From Desulfovibrionaceae bacterium (GTDB lineage: Bacteria; Desulfobacterota; Desulfovibrionia; Desulfovibrionales; Desulfovibrionaceae): a stretch of 20,503 bases of DNA. Each line of letters begins with the position of its first letter. Within the stretch, counting starts at the first letter, position 1. Location of the stretch: assembly GCA_900770205.1 (NCBI GenBank), contig CAAGJV010000054.1, positions 1 to 20,503 on the forward strand, read 5' to 3'. The position numbers and the translations under genes are program-made. Below are positions 1-6,377 of this stretch, piece by piece. The notes beneath the pieces are model-generated. The model worked only from the letters and a program-made list of their open reading frames with translations. It was not told the origin of the DNA and ran no database searches.

Positions 1-53
1 AAAAATTTTACCTGCGGGCGCTACCCTCTCCCCAACGAGCAGGAAAAATCTGA

Positions 54-74
54 TAAAAAAGTCTCTGAGAACTT
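54..74 (-). terminator. Possible weak terminator after the secreted-protein gene
   Basis: On the minus strand, shortly after the stop codon at 86, a short inverted repeat (AAGT at 71-74 with ACTT at 59-62) is followed by a run of T (54-60). The stem is only 4-5 bp, so the call is tentative. The remaining bases 1-53 show nothing I can assign. Confidence 0.3.
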
Positions 75-85
75 ATGCTGAAAGT

Positions 86-499
86 TCAGTTTTCCCACTT
101 TCCCTTAACATAGCGGGGAAGTTCCGTAAGTTTGCGTACCTTTACACAACGAAACTCACCTTTTGCCGCTTCTTTGCGGGACTTCCCTTCACTTTCATAG
201 GTAAGCTCATTATACGAAAGTGTGGCAACATAATCAAAATGCTTGCTATTGCTCTTACGCATCTGGGCTTTAACCGTCTGCGGATCAATTTCCGTAAACA
301 TGGCAATATATTTGGAACCACGCTTCAGTATCTGAGGCTTTGCCCGACTGACAGCCATGCGCTTATTCGCAGTATTGACATACTGGTGGGCAAAACTATC
401 GAGATCGGCCTGGATCTTCGCCTCATTGGCTGCATAGGAAAAACATGGGGCTGAAAAAAATGCACAGGCCGCTATTGCCACGATACACTTACGAAACAT
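86..499 (-). CDS. Small secreted protein of unknown function
   Basis: A 137-residue protein that I do not recognise. The start at 499 is chosen because a Shine-Dalgarno GGAG lies about 7 nt upstream and the protein then begins with a typical signal peptide: basic MFRK, a hydrophobic stretch of about 15 residues, then a likely signal peptidase I site after FSYA (residues 20-23). A longer reading from 547 would run through a terminator hairpin and is rejected. The mature part (about 114 residues) is basic and hydrophilic, with a single Cys near the C-terminus and no membrane helix, so a periplasmic or surface location is likely. It follows the OmpA-like gene on the same strand, separated by an intrinsic terminator, so expression would depend on read-through. 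Nothing in the sequence indicates a biochemical role. Confidence 0.75.
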   Translation of the reverse strand: MFRKCIVAIAACAFFSAPCFSYAANEAKIQADLDSFAHQYVNTANKRMAVSRAKPQILKRGSKYIAMFTEIDPQTVKAQMRKSNSKHFDYVATLSYNELTYESEGKSRKEAAKGEFRCVKVRKLTELPRYVKGKWEN

Positions 500-509
500 C
501 AAAAACTCC

Positions 510-540
510 AAGAAGAAAGGCCCGGGGAAACCGGGCCTTT
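510..540 (-). terminator. Intrinsic terminator of the VWA–OmpA gene
   Basis: A perfect 10-bp stem, AAAGGCCCGG (516-525) with CCGGGCCTTT (531-540) and a 5-nt loop. On the minus strand it is followed by a T-rich tail (TTTCTTCTT) that runs straight into the Shine-Dalgarno of the next gene. It lies 20 bp after the stop codon of the OmpA-like gene. Confidence 0.8.
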
Positions 541-560
541 GTATCAAATATCAGTACAAA

Positions 561-1559
561 TTAGTTGAACAGAATTTCCACACGGCGGTTCAGATAGCGG
601 CCTTCTTCCGTGGCATTGTCATACTTGAAGGACTTGCTCTTGCCCTGAGCGTTCAGCTTGGAGGCAGACACGCCCTGCTTGACAAGATAAGCCTTAACAG
701 CATTAGCACGGTTCTGGGAGAGCTTCTGGTTGTAAGCATCGGAGCCGATGGAGTCAGTCCAGCCTTCCAGTGTTACAGGAGCGCCCTTTGCCTTAAGAAC
801 GGCAGCAGCTTCATCAAGGATACCCTGAGCCTTTTCATCCAGTGCATAGGAATCAAAGGCAAAGTTTACGCCATGAAGAACAATGGCTTCTTCCACAGCG
901 CCGGTAGTATAGAACACATCAGCCACAAACTGATTCAGCGCCTTCTTGTCAGCCAGAAGGTCAGCACCTTTCACGGAAACAGAGCAGGAATTCAGGGCCG
1001 AGATCTTGTCGAGAGTGGCCTGACCTTCAGCCGTATCAGCAAAGGAGATAACATGGAAGCAGAGACCAGGCTGAGCCTGATAAATCGCAGCTGCTTCGGC
1101 AACAGGATCAACGCCGGTGTTGTTAGCGCCATCGGAAGCGAGAACAACAGCAGTAGGACGAGCCATAGAGGCATAATCGCCGGAAAGCTGGGCGAAGCCG
1201 TCACCCATAGGGGTCATACGGCCAAAAATCATGCCTTCTTCTGCAAGAGAAGCAATTCCCTTGTTCATAGCAGCACGATTCCAATCGCCATAGGAAACGA
1301 CTTTCTTCACAGGGGCTATGGTATGCATGGAAGCCTTGTACCCAAGATCCGGAATAGCTTCATTCACGGCAGAAAGCACCTGCTTGGCGGCAGCGGCCTT
1401 CGTCATCTTAAGTTCAGGAGCTTTCATCATCATGGAACCAGACTGATCCGCAAGAAGATCAAAGCTGTCCACTTTGCGAACCATATCAGCTGCCTGGGCA
1501 AAAGAAGCCATTCCCATCACCAAAGCCGCCGCAGCAAGAACTTTGCAGAAATTTTTCAT
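561..1559 (-). CDS. Exported VWA-domain / OmpA C-terminal-domain protein
   Basis: A 332-residue envelope protein. Residues 1-23 form a signal peptide ending AQA. Residues about 31-220 look like a von Willebrand factor A domain with a complete MIDAS metal site: DQSGS (D38, S40, S42), T116 and D143 in the ASDG segment. Residues about 225-332 are an OmpA-like peptidoglycan-binding domain: NFAFDS, TDSIGSDAYNQKLSQNRA, and the terminal NRRVEI. The family role of the OmpA domain is non-covalent binding to diaminopimelate in peptidoglycan; the VWA domain presumably binds a protein partner through a metal ion, but the partner is unknown. The start at 1559 is preceded by a strong GGAGGG, and upstream Met codons would spoil the signal peptide. 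It has its own promoter and a terminator at 516-540, so it is monocistronic apart from read-through into the small secreted-protein gene. Confidence 0.88.
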   Translation of the reverse strand: MKNFCKVLAAAALVMGMASFAQAADMVRKVDSFDLLADQSGSMMMKAPELKMTKAAAAKQVLSAVNEAIPDLGYKASMHTIAPVKKVVSYGDWNRAAMNKGIASLAEEGMIFGRMTPMGDGFAQLSGDYASMARPTAVVLASDGANNTGVDPVAEAAAIYQAQPGLCFHVISFADTAEGQATLDKISALNSCSVSVKGADLLADKKALNQFVADVFYTTGAVEEAIVLHGVNFAFDSYALDEKAQGILDEAAAVLKAKGAPVTLEGWTDSIGSDAYNQKLSQNRANAVKAYLVKQGVSASKLNAQGKSKSFKYDNATEEGRYLNRRVEILFN

Positions 1560-1587
1560 GGAACCCTCCATCAACAAAAAGGTTATT

Positions 1588-1615
1588 GTCATATCAGATG
1601 TTTTATTCATATCAA
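1588..1615 (-). promoter_or_regulatory. Probable sigma-70 promoter of the VWA–OmpA gene
   Basis: On the minus strand TTGATA (1610-1615, 5/6 to the -35 consensus) is separated by 16 bp from TATGAC (1588-1593, 4/6 to the -10). It lies between the dsrC terminator and the gene's Shine-Dalgarno, giving a predicted leader of about 20 nt. Prediction by eye only. Confidence 0.5.
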
Positions 1616-1635
1616 AACGCTGACAGACAAGCAAG

Positions 1636-1673
1636 AAAAAAGAAAAGGCGAAAGAGAAGGTCTTTCGCCTTTT
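1636..1673 (-). terminator. Intrinsic terminator of dsrC
   Basis: A 12-bp perfect stem, AAAAGGCGAAAG (1643-1654) and CTTTCGCCTTTT (1662-1673) with a 7-nt loop, followed on the minus strand by CTTTTTTCTT. It lies 33 bp after the dsrC stop codon. The opposite strand also has a short T-run after the stem but no plus-strand gene precedes it. Confidence 0.88.
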
Positions 1674-1705
1674 TCAAAAAAACTATGATGTTACATCAAA
1701 ATGGC

Positions 1706-2023
1706 TTACACGCAGCCGGTGGGCTTGGGCAGACCAGCCATTTTGCAGGCACCCTTGCCAGGCCCGGAGGGGAACAGTTCGTAGATTTCCTTCAGCTTGT
1801 AGCCGGTGTTCTTAGACATGATACGCACCATGGGAGCGATACCATTCTTCTTATAGTAGTCCTGCAGGAAATCAATAACCTTATGATGATCGGCGGTAAG
1901 TTCCGGAATACCTTCAGATTCCTTCACAAATTCCAGCCATTCAGGGCACCAGTCTTCGAAGCGAAGCAGGAAGCCGTCTTCGTCAACTTCAAAGGTTTTT
2001 CCCTGGAAAGAAACTTCAGCCAT
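1706..2023 (-). CDS. dsrC: DsrC, sulfur-trafficking partner of dissimilatory sulfite reductase
   Basis: A 105-residue TusE/DsrC-family protein. In sulfite reducers DsrC takes part in sulfite reduction by DsrAB and carries a DsrC-trisulfide that is reduced at the membrane by DsrMKJOP. The flexible C-terminal arm is intact: Cys93 in GKGACKMAGLPKPTGCV and the penultimate Cys104, ten residues apart as required for the intramolecular disulfide; a TusE lacks the first of these. Length and ending match canonical DsrC. The start is supported by a strong AAGGAGG. As is common for dsrC, it stands apart from dsrAB, with its own promoter and terminator. The nearest upstream gene is ychJ on the same strand, with a 247-bp gap. 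This is the best clue that the organism respires sulfite or sulfate. Confidence 0.97.
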   Translation of the reverse strand: MAEVSFQGKTFEVDEDGFLLRFEDWCPEWLEFVKESEGIPELTADHHKVIDFLQDYYKKNGIAPMVRIMSKNTGYKLKEIYELFPSGPGKGACKMAGLPKPTGCV

Positions 2024-2061
2024 GCGCGTCCTCCTTGGACATGTTGGGACTGTGGGAAAGT

Positions 2062-2080
2062 GTCTGCGTTGGACGCAGAC
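2062..2080 (-). other. Hairpin in the dsrC leader
   Basis: A 7-bp inverted repeat (2062-2068 GTCTGCG and 2074-2080 CGCAGAC, 5-nt loop) lies in the predicted dsrC 5' leader, about 40 nt before the start codon. On the minus strand it has no T-run after it, so it does not look like a terminator. Its role, perhaps mRNA stability, is inferred only. Confidence 0.45.
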
Positions 2081-2204
2081 TCACATACATCAAAAAAAAG
2101 GAAAAAGAATGACGTTCCTTCTGTTCATGGAGATTGCCATAATTACGAAAAAATGACAAGCCCTGCCGGCTATTCTTTTTTATTGATTGTAAAGACATTC
2201 CGAC

Positions 2205-2234
2205 ATTATAGCCCTGCATCAGAAAAATACTGAC
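2205..2234 (-). promoter_or_regulatory. Probable dsrC promoter
   Basis: A perfect TATAAT (2205-2210, minus strand) lies between ychJ and dsrC. The -35 region is weak: GTCAGT at 2229-2234 (18-bp spacing) or TCAGTA at 2228-2233 (17-bp spacing). A start near 2198 would give a leader of about 175 nt containing the hairpin at 2062-2080. Confidence 0.5.
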
Positions 2235-2270
2235 CTCTCTGCTCTCCCATTGCAGGAACATTCGTTCTTT

Positions 2271-2762
2271 TTACCGGGGCATACAACACTTCTTATATTT
2301 TTTTCCGCTTCCGCAGGGGCAAGGGTCGTTTCTCCCTATCTTCGGCCCTTCTCTGTGAACAGGCTGTTTTGCATAAACATTCCCCTCCACATAGAACCAT
2401 TCCCCATCTTCCTTGCGGAAAAAAGCATCCTCGCGCAATTCCTGCGGAACGTTCTGGACGCTGTAGTGAGCACTGAATTTTACCTCACCCGTTGTATCAT
2501 CTTCTCCGCCTTCTACGGTTTCGATGATATCAAGGCCTTCCCATGTCATTAAAGATGACCATTCCTTAATCTCATCGGCAGAGGCATCTTCCCGAAACTG
2601 CGGATGCGTTGTATCGGTGAGGTACTGATATTTCCCAAGACAATGGGCCGTATACCTAGAACGCATAAGAGCTTCAGCCGTTGGAGCTTTGGATTTTCCA
2701 TCAATATACTGACCACAGCAGGCATCCAGTTCAAGGCCGGAACCACAGGGACAAAGACTCAT
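2271..2762 (-). CDS. ychJ: YchJ-family SEC-C motif protein (UPF0225)
   Basis: A 163-residue protein with a zinc-binding SEC-C motif at each end: CPCGSG with C15-C16 at the N-terminus, and CPCGSGKKYKKCC at residues 148-160. The middle (about 28-135) is the NTF2-like YchJ domain. SEC-C motifs are known from the C-terminus of SecA, where they bind Zn and contact SecB or ribosomes; the function of YchJ itself is not established. The length fits the family. The start is supported by TTTTTGGAGGAATTGCT before ATG. It sits alone: an intrinsic terminator lies upstream and the dsrC promoter downstream. A poor promoter-like pair (TTGTCA at 2813-2818, CAAACT at 2790-2795) lies before it, but I would not rely on it. 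Confidence 0.93.
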   Translation of the reverse strand: MSLCPCGSGLELDACCGQYIDGKSKAPTAEALMRSRYTAHCLGKYQYLTDTTHPQFREDASADEIKEWSSLMTWEGLDIIETVEGGEDDTTGEVKFSAHYSVQNVPQELREDAFFRKEDGEWFYVEGNVYAKQPVHREGPKIGRNDPCPCGSGKKYKKCCMPR

Positions 2763-3081
2763 AGCAATTCCTCCAAAAAGTTTGGTGGCAGTTTGCCCTC
2801 ATTTTTCCCGATTGACAAGCCTGAACCAAAAGAAAAGCCCGGCGGGAGGGAAACGCCGGGCTCATGATAGAAAAATTTTTTCAAAGGAATATGTATAAAA
2901 CCATGCAAAATTCATGCCATTTTTATGATTATTTATTTATGCATAAAATACAGTATCTTACAAAATATTATTCATTTTTTCTCTCATTCTTTTGTATTTT
3001 TTTTTGAACAAACAGATTCTTTCTTCTCTTCTGGCATGAAAGAAAAAAAATTTTTGAACAAAAAAATATGTTCTTATCTCC
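2763..3081. other. 319-bp non-coding spacer between ychJ and ruvC, mostly AT-rich
   Basis: From about 2863 to 3081 the sequence is strikingly AT-rich, with several A/T homopolymers and two copies of TTTTTGAACAAA exactly 50 bp apart (3001-3012 and 3051-3062). Its right-hand end joins the ruvC stop codon, and its left part carries the terminator at 2836-2862. Short reading frames exist on both strands (for example 2925-3116 on the plus strand, 63 codons, and 9- to 17-codon frames on the minus strand), but none has a Shine-Dalgarno or a convincing protein. I see no tRNA or known RNA here. Confidence 0.6.
2829..2862 (-). terminator. Intrinsic terminator downstream of ruvC
   Basis: A 9-bp GC-rich stem, AGCCCGGCG (2836-2844) with CGCCGGGCT (2854-2862) and a 9-nt loop, followed on the minus strand by TTTTCTTTT. 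It lies 220 bp after the ruvC stop codon, unusually far, so it may instead end a short transcript starting in the AT-rich spacer. Confidence 0.8.
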
Positions 3082-3597
3082 TTATACAAGCTGCTCAAAT
3101 TTGCGAAAGCGCCTGAGAGTCAGGTGAGTAACGGCAATGGCCAGAGCATCGGTGGTATCCAATGGCCCCTCTATATGAGTGCGCCCCAGAAGGTGCGCCA
3201 CCATGTAGGCAACCTGTTCCTTATCCGCTCTTCCTGTACCTACCAATGTTTTCTTCACAAGTGTTGGTTCATAATCCTGTACAAAAATATGAAAGGAAGC
3301 ACAGGCCGCTGCAGCCGCGCCCCTTGCCTGAGCAAGCTTAATGGTGGACATCATATTTTTTGAGGCAAACACCTGTTCTATCCCCGCCTCTTCCGGGTTA
3401 TATGTTTCAATGACATGATGAAGTCCCCAGAAAACAGAAGCAAGTCTCTCCGAAAAAGAACTTCCTTTAACACGCAGGCACCCGTGCTCTATAAGCTCCA
3501 ATTTCCCGGAGCTTTCCCTCACGACTCCCCAGCCCGTCACGTTGGAACCAGGGTCGATCCCAAGAACAGTTATTGCCGAATTCTGAGAACCAATCAT
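3082..3597 (-). CDS. ruvC: RuvC Holliday-junction endonuclease
   Basis: A 171-residue nuclease that cuts Holliday junctions during recombination and fork repair, working with the RuvAB branch-migration motor. The four catalytic acids of the RNase H-like fold are all visible: D15 in GIDPGS, E74 in GIEQVF, and D147 and D150 in DTTDALAIAVTH. Length is normal for the family. The start at 3597 follows AAGGAGCGGGA. The end of the rplY terminator lies only about 6 bp before this Shine-Dalgarno, so there is no room for a promoter in between; expression must come from read-through or from a promoter inside the terminator region. ruvA and ruvB do not follow; a long AT-rich spacer comes next. Confidence 0.97.
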   Translation of the reverse strand: MIGSQNSAITVLGIDPGSNVTGWGVVRESSGKLELIEHGCLRVKGSSFSERLASVFWGLHHVIETYNPEEAGIEQVFASKNMMSTIKLAQARGAAAAACASFHIFVQDYEPTLVKKTLVGTGRADKEQVAYMVAHLLGRTHIEGPLDTTDALAIAVTHLTLRRFRKFEQLV

Positions 3598-3613
3598 TCC
3601 CGCTCCTTAATGG

Positions 3614-3645
3614 AAAAAAAGCCGGGGCAGAAAATCCGCCCCGGC
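3614..3645 (-). terminator. Intrinsic terminator of the prs–rplY transcript
   Basis: An 8-bp GC stem, GCCGGGGC (3621-3628) with GCCCCGGC (3638-3645), followed on the minus strand by seven T (3614-3620). It is textbook in form, 28 bp after the rplY stop, and ends just before the Shine-Dalgarno of ruvC. Confidence 0.9.
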
Positions 3646-3672
3646 CCCTCTAGTCAAACAAAAACAGATACC

Positions 3673-4263
3673 TTATTCGGCAGCAGCTTCTTCCGCGCCT
3701 TCCATAAAGACAGATACCATGGTGAAGTCAGACTTATAGACAGCCTTCACACCTTCAGGAAGAGGCATATTGGAAACACGAATGCTCTGATTGATTTCAA
3801 GAGCGGAAACATCCAGGCTTACCTTACGGGGCATATCGGCAGGCTTGGCAGAAAGAACAACTTCATCACGGTAGGTTTCCATGGTGCCGCCCATCTTTAC
3901 GCCCTTGGGAGTGCCTACATATTCTACCTGAACCTTAACCTTGATTTCCTTGTCAAGATCCACACCAAGGAAGTCCACATGCGTAAAGGTGTTCTTCACA
4001 GGAGAATACTGTGCATCCCAGACAAAAACGGGGTGCAGAGACTTGGCGCCGTTTTCGTCTTCAATCTCAAGCTGAAACACGTTGGTACGTCCAACCTGTT
4101 CATAAATCTTAGCAAGTGGCAGTTCAGCCATCTGAACAGCAATATTCTGGCCGTCAGCAGTGTAGTACACGCCAGGCACCAGAGCTTCGGTACGAAGGCG
4201 GCGATTGGCGCCTTTGCCGAAAGCGATACGCTTCTTTACAGAAAGAGTCTTCAGTTCGGACAT
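3673..4263 (-). CDS. rplY: Ribosomal protein bL25, long Ctc/TL5 form
   Basis: A 196-residue bL25 of the two-domain Ctc type: an N-terminal 5S rRNA-binding domain (about residues 1-95, including FGKGANRRLR and VPGVYY) and a C-terminal TL5 domain (about 96-185, including HVDFLGVDLDKEI and MPLPEGVKAV), with an Ala/Glu-rich tail. It binds 5S rRNA at the central protuberance of the large subunit; Ctc was first described as a general stress protein in Bacillus. The start is supported by AAGGAGAAAGCATC before ATG. It follows prs by 71 bp, an arrangement (prs–ctc) seen in many bacteria. That gap holds overlapping inverted repeats that may affect expression. Confidence 0.96.
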   Translation of the reverse strand: MSELKTLSVKKRIAFGKGANRRLRTEALVPGVYYTADGQNIAVQMAELPLAKIYEQVGRTNVFQLEIEDENGAKSLHPVFVWDAQYSPVKNTFTHVDFLGVDLDKEIKVKVQVEYVGTPKGVKMGGTMETYRDEVVLSAKPADMPRKVSLDVSALEINQSIRVSNMPLPEGVKAVYKSDFTMVSVFMEGAEEAAAE

Positions 4264-4288
4264 GATGCTTTCTCCTTATGGGCCGTCT

Positions 4289-4328
4289 CCCGTCGAACGG
4301 GGCGCGGCACGATATATCGTCTTCGATA
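4289..4328 (-). repeat. Overlapping inverted repeats in the prs–rplY gap
   Basis: Three small inverted repeats lie in the 71-bp gap: CCCGT (4289-4293) with ACGGG (4297-4301); the 12-bp palindrome ACGATATATCGT (4309-4320); and TATCG (4315-4319) with CGATA (4324-4328). The last two share bases and could not form together. No T-run follows, so none is a terminator. Confidence 0.5.
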
Positions 4329-4334
4329 CCCTGA

Positions 4335-5270
4335 TCAGAACAGGGCGCTGACGGAAGAACCGTCGTGAATATTACGAATACTCTTGGCCAGCACTCCGGC
4401 AATGGAGGCAACACGGAGCTTTTCACACTGTGCGGCATGCTCACCAAGCGGAATGGTATCAGTAACAATGACTTCCTTGAAAGGCGCGTCATTGAGGCGT
4501 TCACATGCCGGACCGGAAAGAACGGCATGAGTAGCGCATGCATAAACTTCTTTGGCGCCGCCTTCCATAAGGATCTTGGCAGCAGTGCAGATCGTTCCGG
4601 CAGTATCGATCATATCATCAACGAGGACAGCCGTCTTTCCGGCAACATCACCAACGATATGCATTTCCGCCACCTGATTCGGGCGGTCGCGGCGCTTATC
4701 GATAACGGCAAGCGTGGCATCCATCTTTTTGGCAAAGGAACGGGCCCGTTCCACGCCGCCGGCATCAGGAGAAACCATGACGACATCGCCGGAGAGCGCG
4801 CTGAGCTTCTTCAGCAGAACAGGACGGGCATACAGATTATCGACAGGGCAATTGAAAAATCCCTGAATCTGCCCTGCATGAAGATCAACGGTAACAATAC
4901 GCTGAGCTCCAGCCACCGTAAGAAAATCGGAGACGAGCTTGGCACTTATAGGAGCTCGAGGGCTGACCTTTCGATCCTGACGGGCATAACCAAAATAGGG
5001 AATGACTGCAGTAATCCTGCCGGCACTGGCACGTTTCAACGCGTCGAGAATAAGGCACAATTCCATCAGAGACTTATTGGCGGGAGAACATGTGGACTGA
5101 ATAACGAACACATCGTGGCCACGCACGCTGGCACCGATTTCCACCCGCAGTTCTCCATCACTGAATGTTGTGCAGAGCGCCGGGGTGAGGGAACAGCCAA
5201 GATGGTCGCAAATATCCATTGCCAGCTGGGGGTTAGCCGTACCCGTAAGAATTTTAAGGTCTCCGTACAT
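4335..5270 (-). CDS. prs: Ribose-phosphate pyrophosphokinase (PRPP synthetase)
   Basis: A 311-residue class I PRPP synthetase, making PRPP from ribose 5-phosphate and ATP for nucleotide, histidine, tryptophan and NAD synthesis. Visible signatures: the flexible-loop region YFGYARQDRKVSPRAPISAK (residues 92-111), DLHAGQIQGFF (129-139) with the metal-binding His, and the PRPP-binding loop VLVDDMIDTAGT (215-226). The start at 5270 gives the usual family N-terminus (MYGDLKILTG) with an AAGAAGG about 9 nt upstream; the frame stays open as far as 5420, but only by reading through the tRNA gene. It follows ispE and the tRNA and precedes rplY, matching the common ispE–prs order. PRPP is also the entry substrate of the histidine pathway served by hisC further upstream in the cluster. 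Confidence 0.97.
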   Translation of the reverse strand: MYGDLKILTGTANPQLAMDICDHLGCSLTPALCTTFSDGELRVEIGASVRGHDVFVIQSTCSPANKSLMELCLILDALKRASAGRITAVIPYFGYARQDRKVSPRAPISAKLVSDFLTVAGAQRIVTVDLHAGQIQGFFNCPVDNLYARPVLLKKLSALSGDVVMVSPDAGGVERARSFAKKMDATLAVIDKRRDRPNQVAEMHIVGDVAGKTAVLVDDMIDTAGTICTAAKILMEGGAKEVYACATHAVLSGPACERLNDAPFKEVIVTDTIPLGEHAAQCEKLRVASIAGVLAKSIRNIHDGSSVSALF

Positions 5271-5349
5271 GGGAATATACCTTCTTGGATAAAGTATCCA
5301 TGGATACAAAGGCGGCCTCGCCATCTGGCGAAACCGTAGCCGCAAAAAA

Positions 5350-5424
5350 TGGCTGGGGCGGCAGGATTCGAACCTGCGAATAGCGGACCCAAAACCCGCT
5401 GCCTTACCGCTTGGCGACACCCCA
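5350..5424 (-). tRNA. tRNA-Gln, anticodon TTG
   Basis: A 75-nt cloverleaf including an encoded CCA (5350-5352). The acceptor stem TGGGGTG pairs with CGCCCCA, followed by discriminator G. The anticodon stem GCGGG/TCCGC flanks the loop TTTTGGG, giving anticodon TTG for glutamine. The T arm is GCAGG-TTCGAAT-CCTGC, fully paired. It lies 23 bp after ispE and 79 bp before prs on the same strand with no visible promoter of its own, so it is probably cut from the polycistronic transcript. Confidence 0.97.
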
Positions 5425-5447
5425 TCTCATCCAGTCAAGGCTACGGA

Positions 5448-6329
5448 CTAAACAAAAAAAGGACCGAATACTTCCATCCCTTTTTTCAGCCTCATGCTTT
5501 CGGCTGCCTGTGCAGCTGCCCCGGCATTCCGGAAAAGCCCAAACAGCATCGAACCGCTTCCGCTCATGCCCGCAATATCGGCTCCCCATAGCCTGAGCTG
5601 TTTTTTCAGCTCGGCAAGAATGGGGTATTTCGCAAATACTACAGGCTCAAAATCATTCATTCCATAGAATGACTGGTAACTTGAACGGTTATTTTTATCT
5701 GCCTTCCTTGCTTCTGTCAAGAAAAATGACGTCTTTTCCTTGTCCCATGCTGCATAGGCCCACGCAGTATTCACATGGATGCAAGGGTAGACAAGAACAC
5801 AGCTCCAGCCCTCAAGGCCGCTTTCCACTTCAAAAAGCCGCTCTCCTATGCCTTCTCCTATGCACGCTCTTTTTCTGAGAAAAAACGGAACATCGGCGCC
5901 CACCCTGCAAGCCAATCTCTGCAATGTTTCCTCCGGCAGCGGGGATGGGCAGTTTCTCTGCATCCACAGGAGAACCTGAGCCCCGTCGGAGCTTCCTCCT
6001 CCCAGGCCTGCCCCATGAGGTATCCCTTTCGTGAGCCTTATATCGACGGCAGGAGCATAGCCTGTCGCTTCTGCATATAGTCCATACGCCTTGGTAAGCG
6101 TATTGTTTTCCAGATCGATCCCCTCTTTTTCACAAAAAACGCGTATGCCGTTCTCACGGCTTGCCGGAGAAAAAACCAACGTATCAACCGGTTCGCTAAT
6201 CGGCAGGAACAATGTTTTTAACTCATGGTATCCATTGGGCATAACTCCCCTGATGCAGAGAAAAAGATTGATTTTTCCCCCTGCCCTCACCGTTTCTTCC
6301 TGCCAGGGATGAATGGATATATCGTTCAT
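5448..6329 (-). CDS. ispE: 4-(cytidine 5'-diphospho)-2-C-methyl-D-erythritol kinase
   Basis: A 293-residue GHMP-family kinase of the non-mevalonate (MEP) isoprenoid pathway, phosphorylating the 2-hydroxyl of CDP-methylerythritol. The three family landmarks are present: K19 in AGGKINLFL (the catalytic Lys), the glycine-rich ATP loop PHGAGLGGGSSDGA (residues 104-117) and the catalytic D146 in GADVPFF. A C-terminal GMSGSGSMLFGLF matches the third GHMP motif. Length is normal. The start follows GGCGGGAGCATCC. It lies 48 bp after cmk and 23 bp before the tRNA, consistent with one transcript. The substrate is a CDP derivative, so the neighbouring CMP kinase may help recycle the CMP released later in the pathway, though this link is only inferred. 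Confidence 0.96.
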   Translation of the reverse strand: MNDISIHPWQEETVRAGGKINLFLCIRGVMPNGYHELKTLFLPISEPVDTLVFSPASRENGIRVFCEKEGIDLENNTLTKAYGLYAEATGYAPAVDIRLTKGIPHGAGLGGGSSDGAQVLLWMQRNCPSPLPEETLQRLACRVGADVPFFLRKRACIGEGIGERLFEVESGLEGWSCVLVYPCIHVNTAWAYAAWDKEKTSFFLTEARKADKNNRSSYQSFYGMNDFEPVVFAKYPILAELKKQLRLWGADIAGMSGSGSMLFGLFRNAGAAAQAAESMRLKKGMEVFGPFFV

Positions 6330-6377
6330 GGATGCTCCCGCCTCTGACTGGCTCTTTTCTGTGAAAAGCAGTACGCC

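Noticed and set aside
3001..3062. Two TTTTTGAACAAA copies 50 bp apart considered as a CRISPR or integration-site repeat
   Set aside because: Only two short copies in AT-rich DNA, with no spacer array, cas genes, integrase or tRNA nearby; chance similarity is likely.
2925..3116. 63-codon plus-strand frame in the AT-rich spacer
   Set aside because: It overlaps the end of ruvC, lacks a Shine-Dalgarno, and reads as low-complexity Phe/Ile/Ser/Lys expected from AT-rich DNA.
4365..5339. Plus-strand open frame of 324 codons opposite prs
   Set aside because: Shadow of the strongly supported prs gene; no recognisable domain or ribosome site. The 317-codon frame at 3415-4368, opposite ruvC and rplY, is rejected for the same reason.
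5271..5420. N-terminal extension of prs up to 5420
   Set aside because: The added residues are a translation of the tRNA-Gln gene; the family N-terminus starts at 5270.
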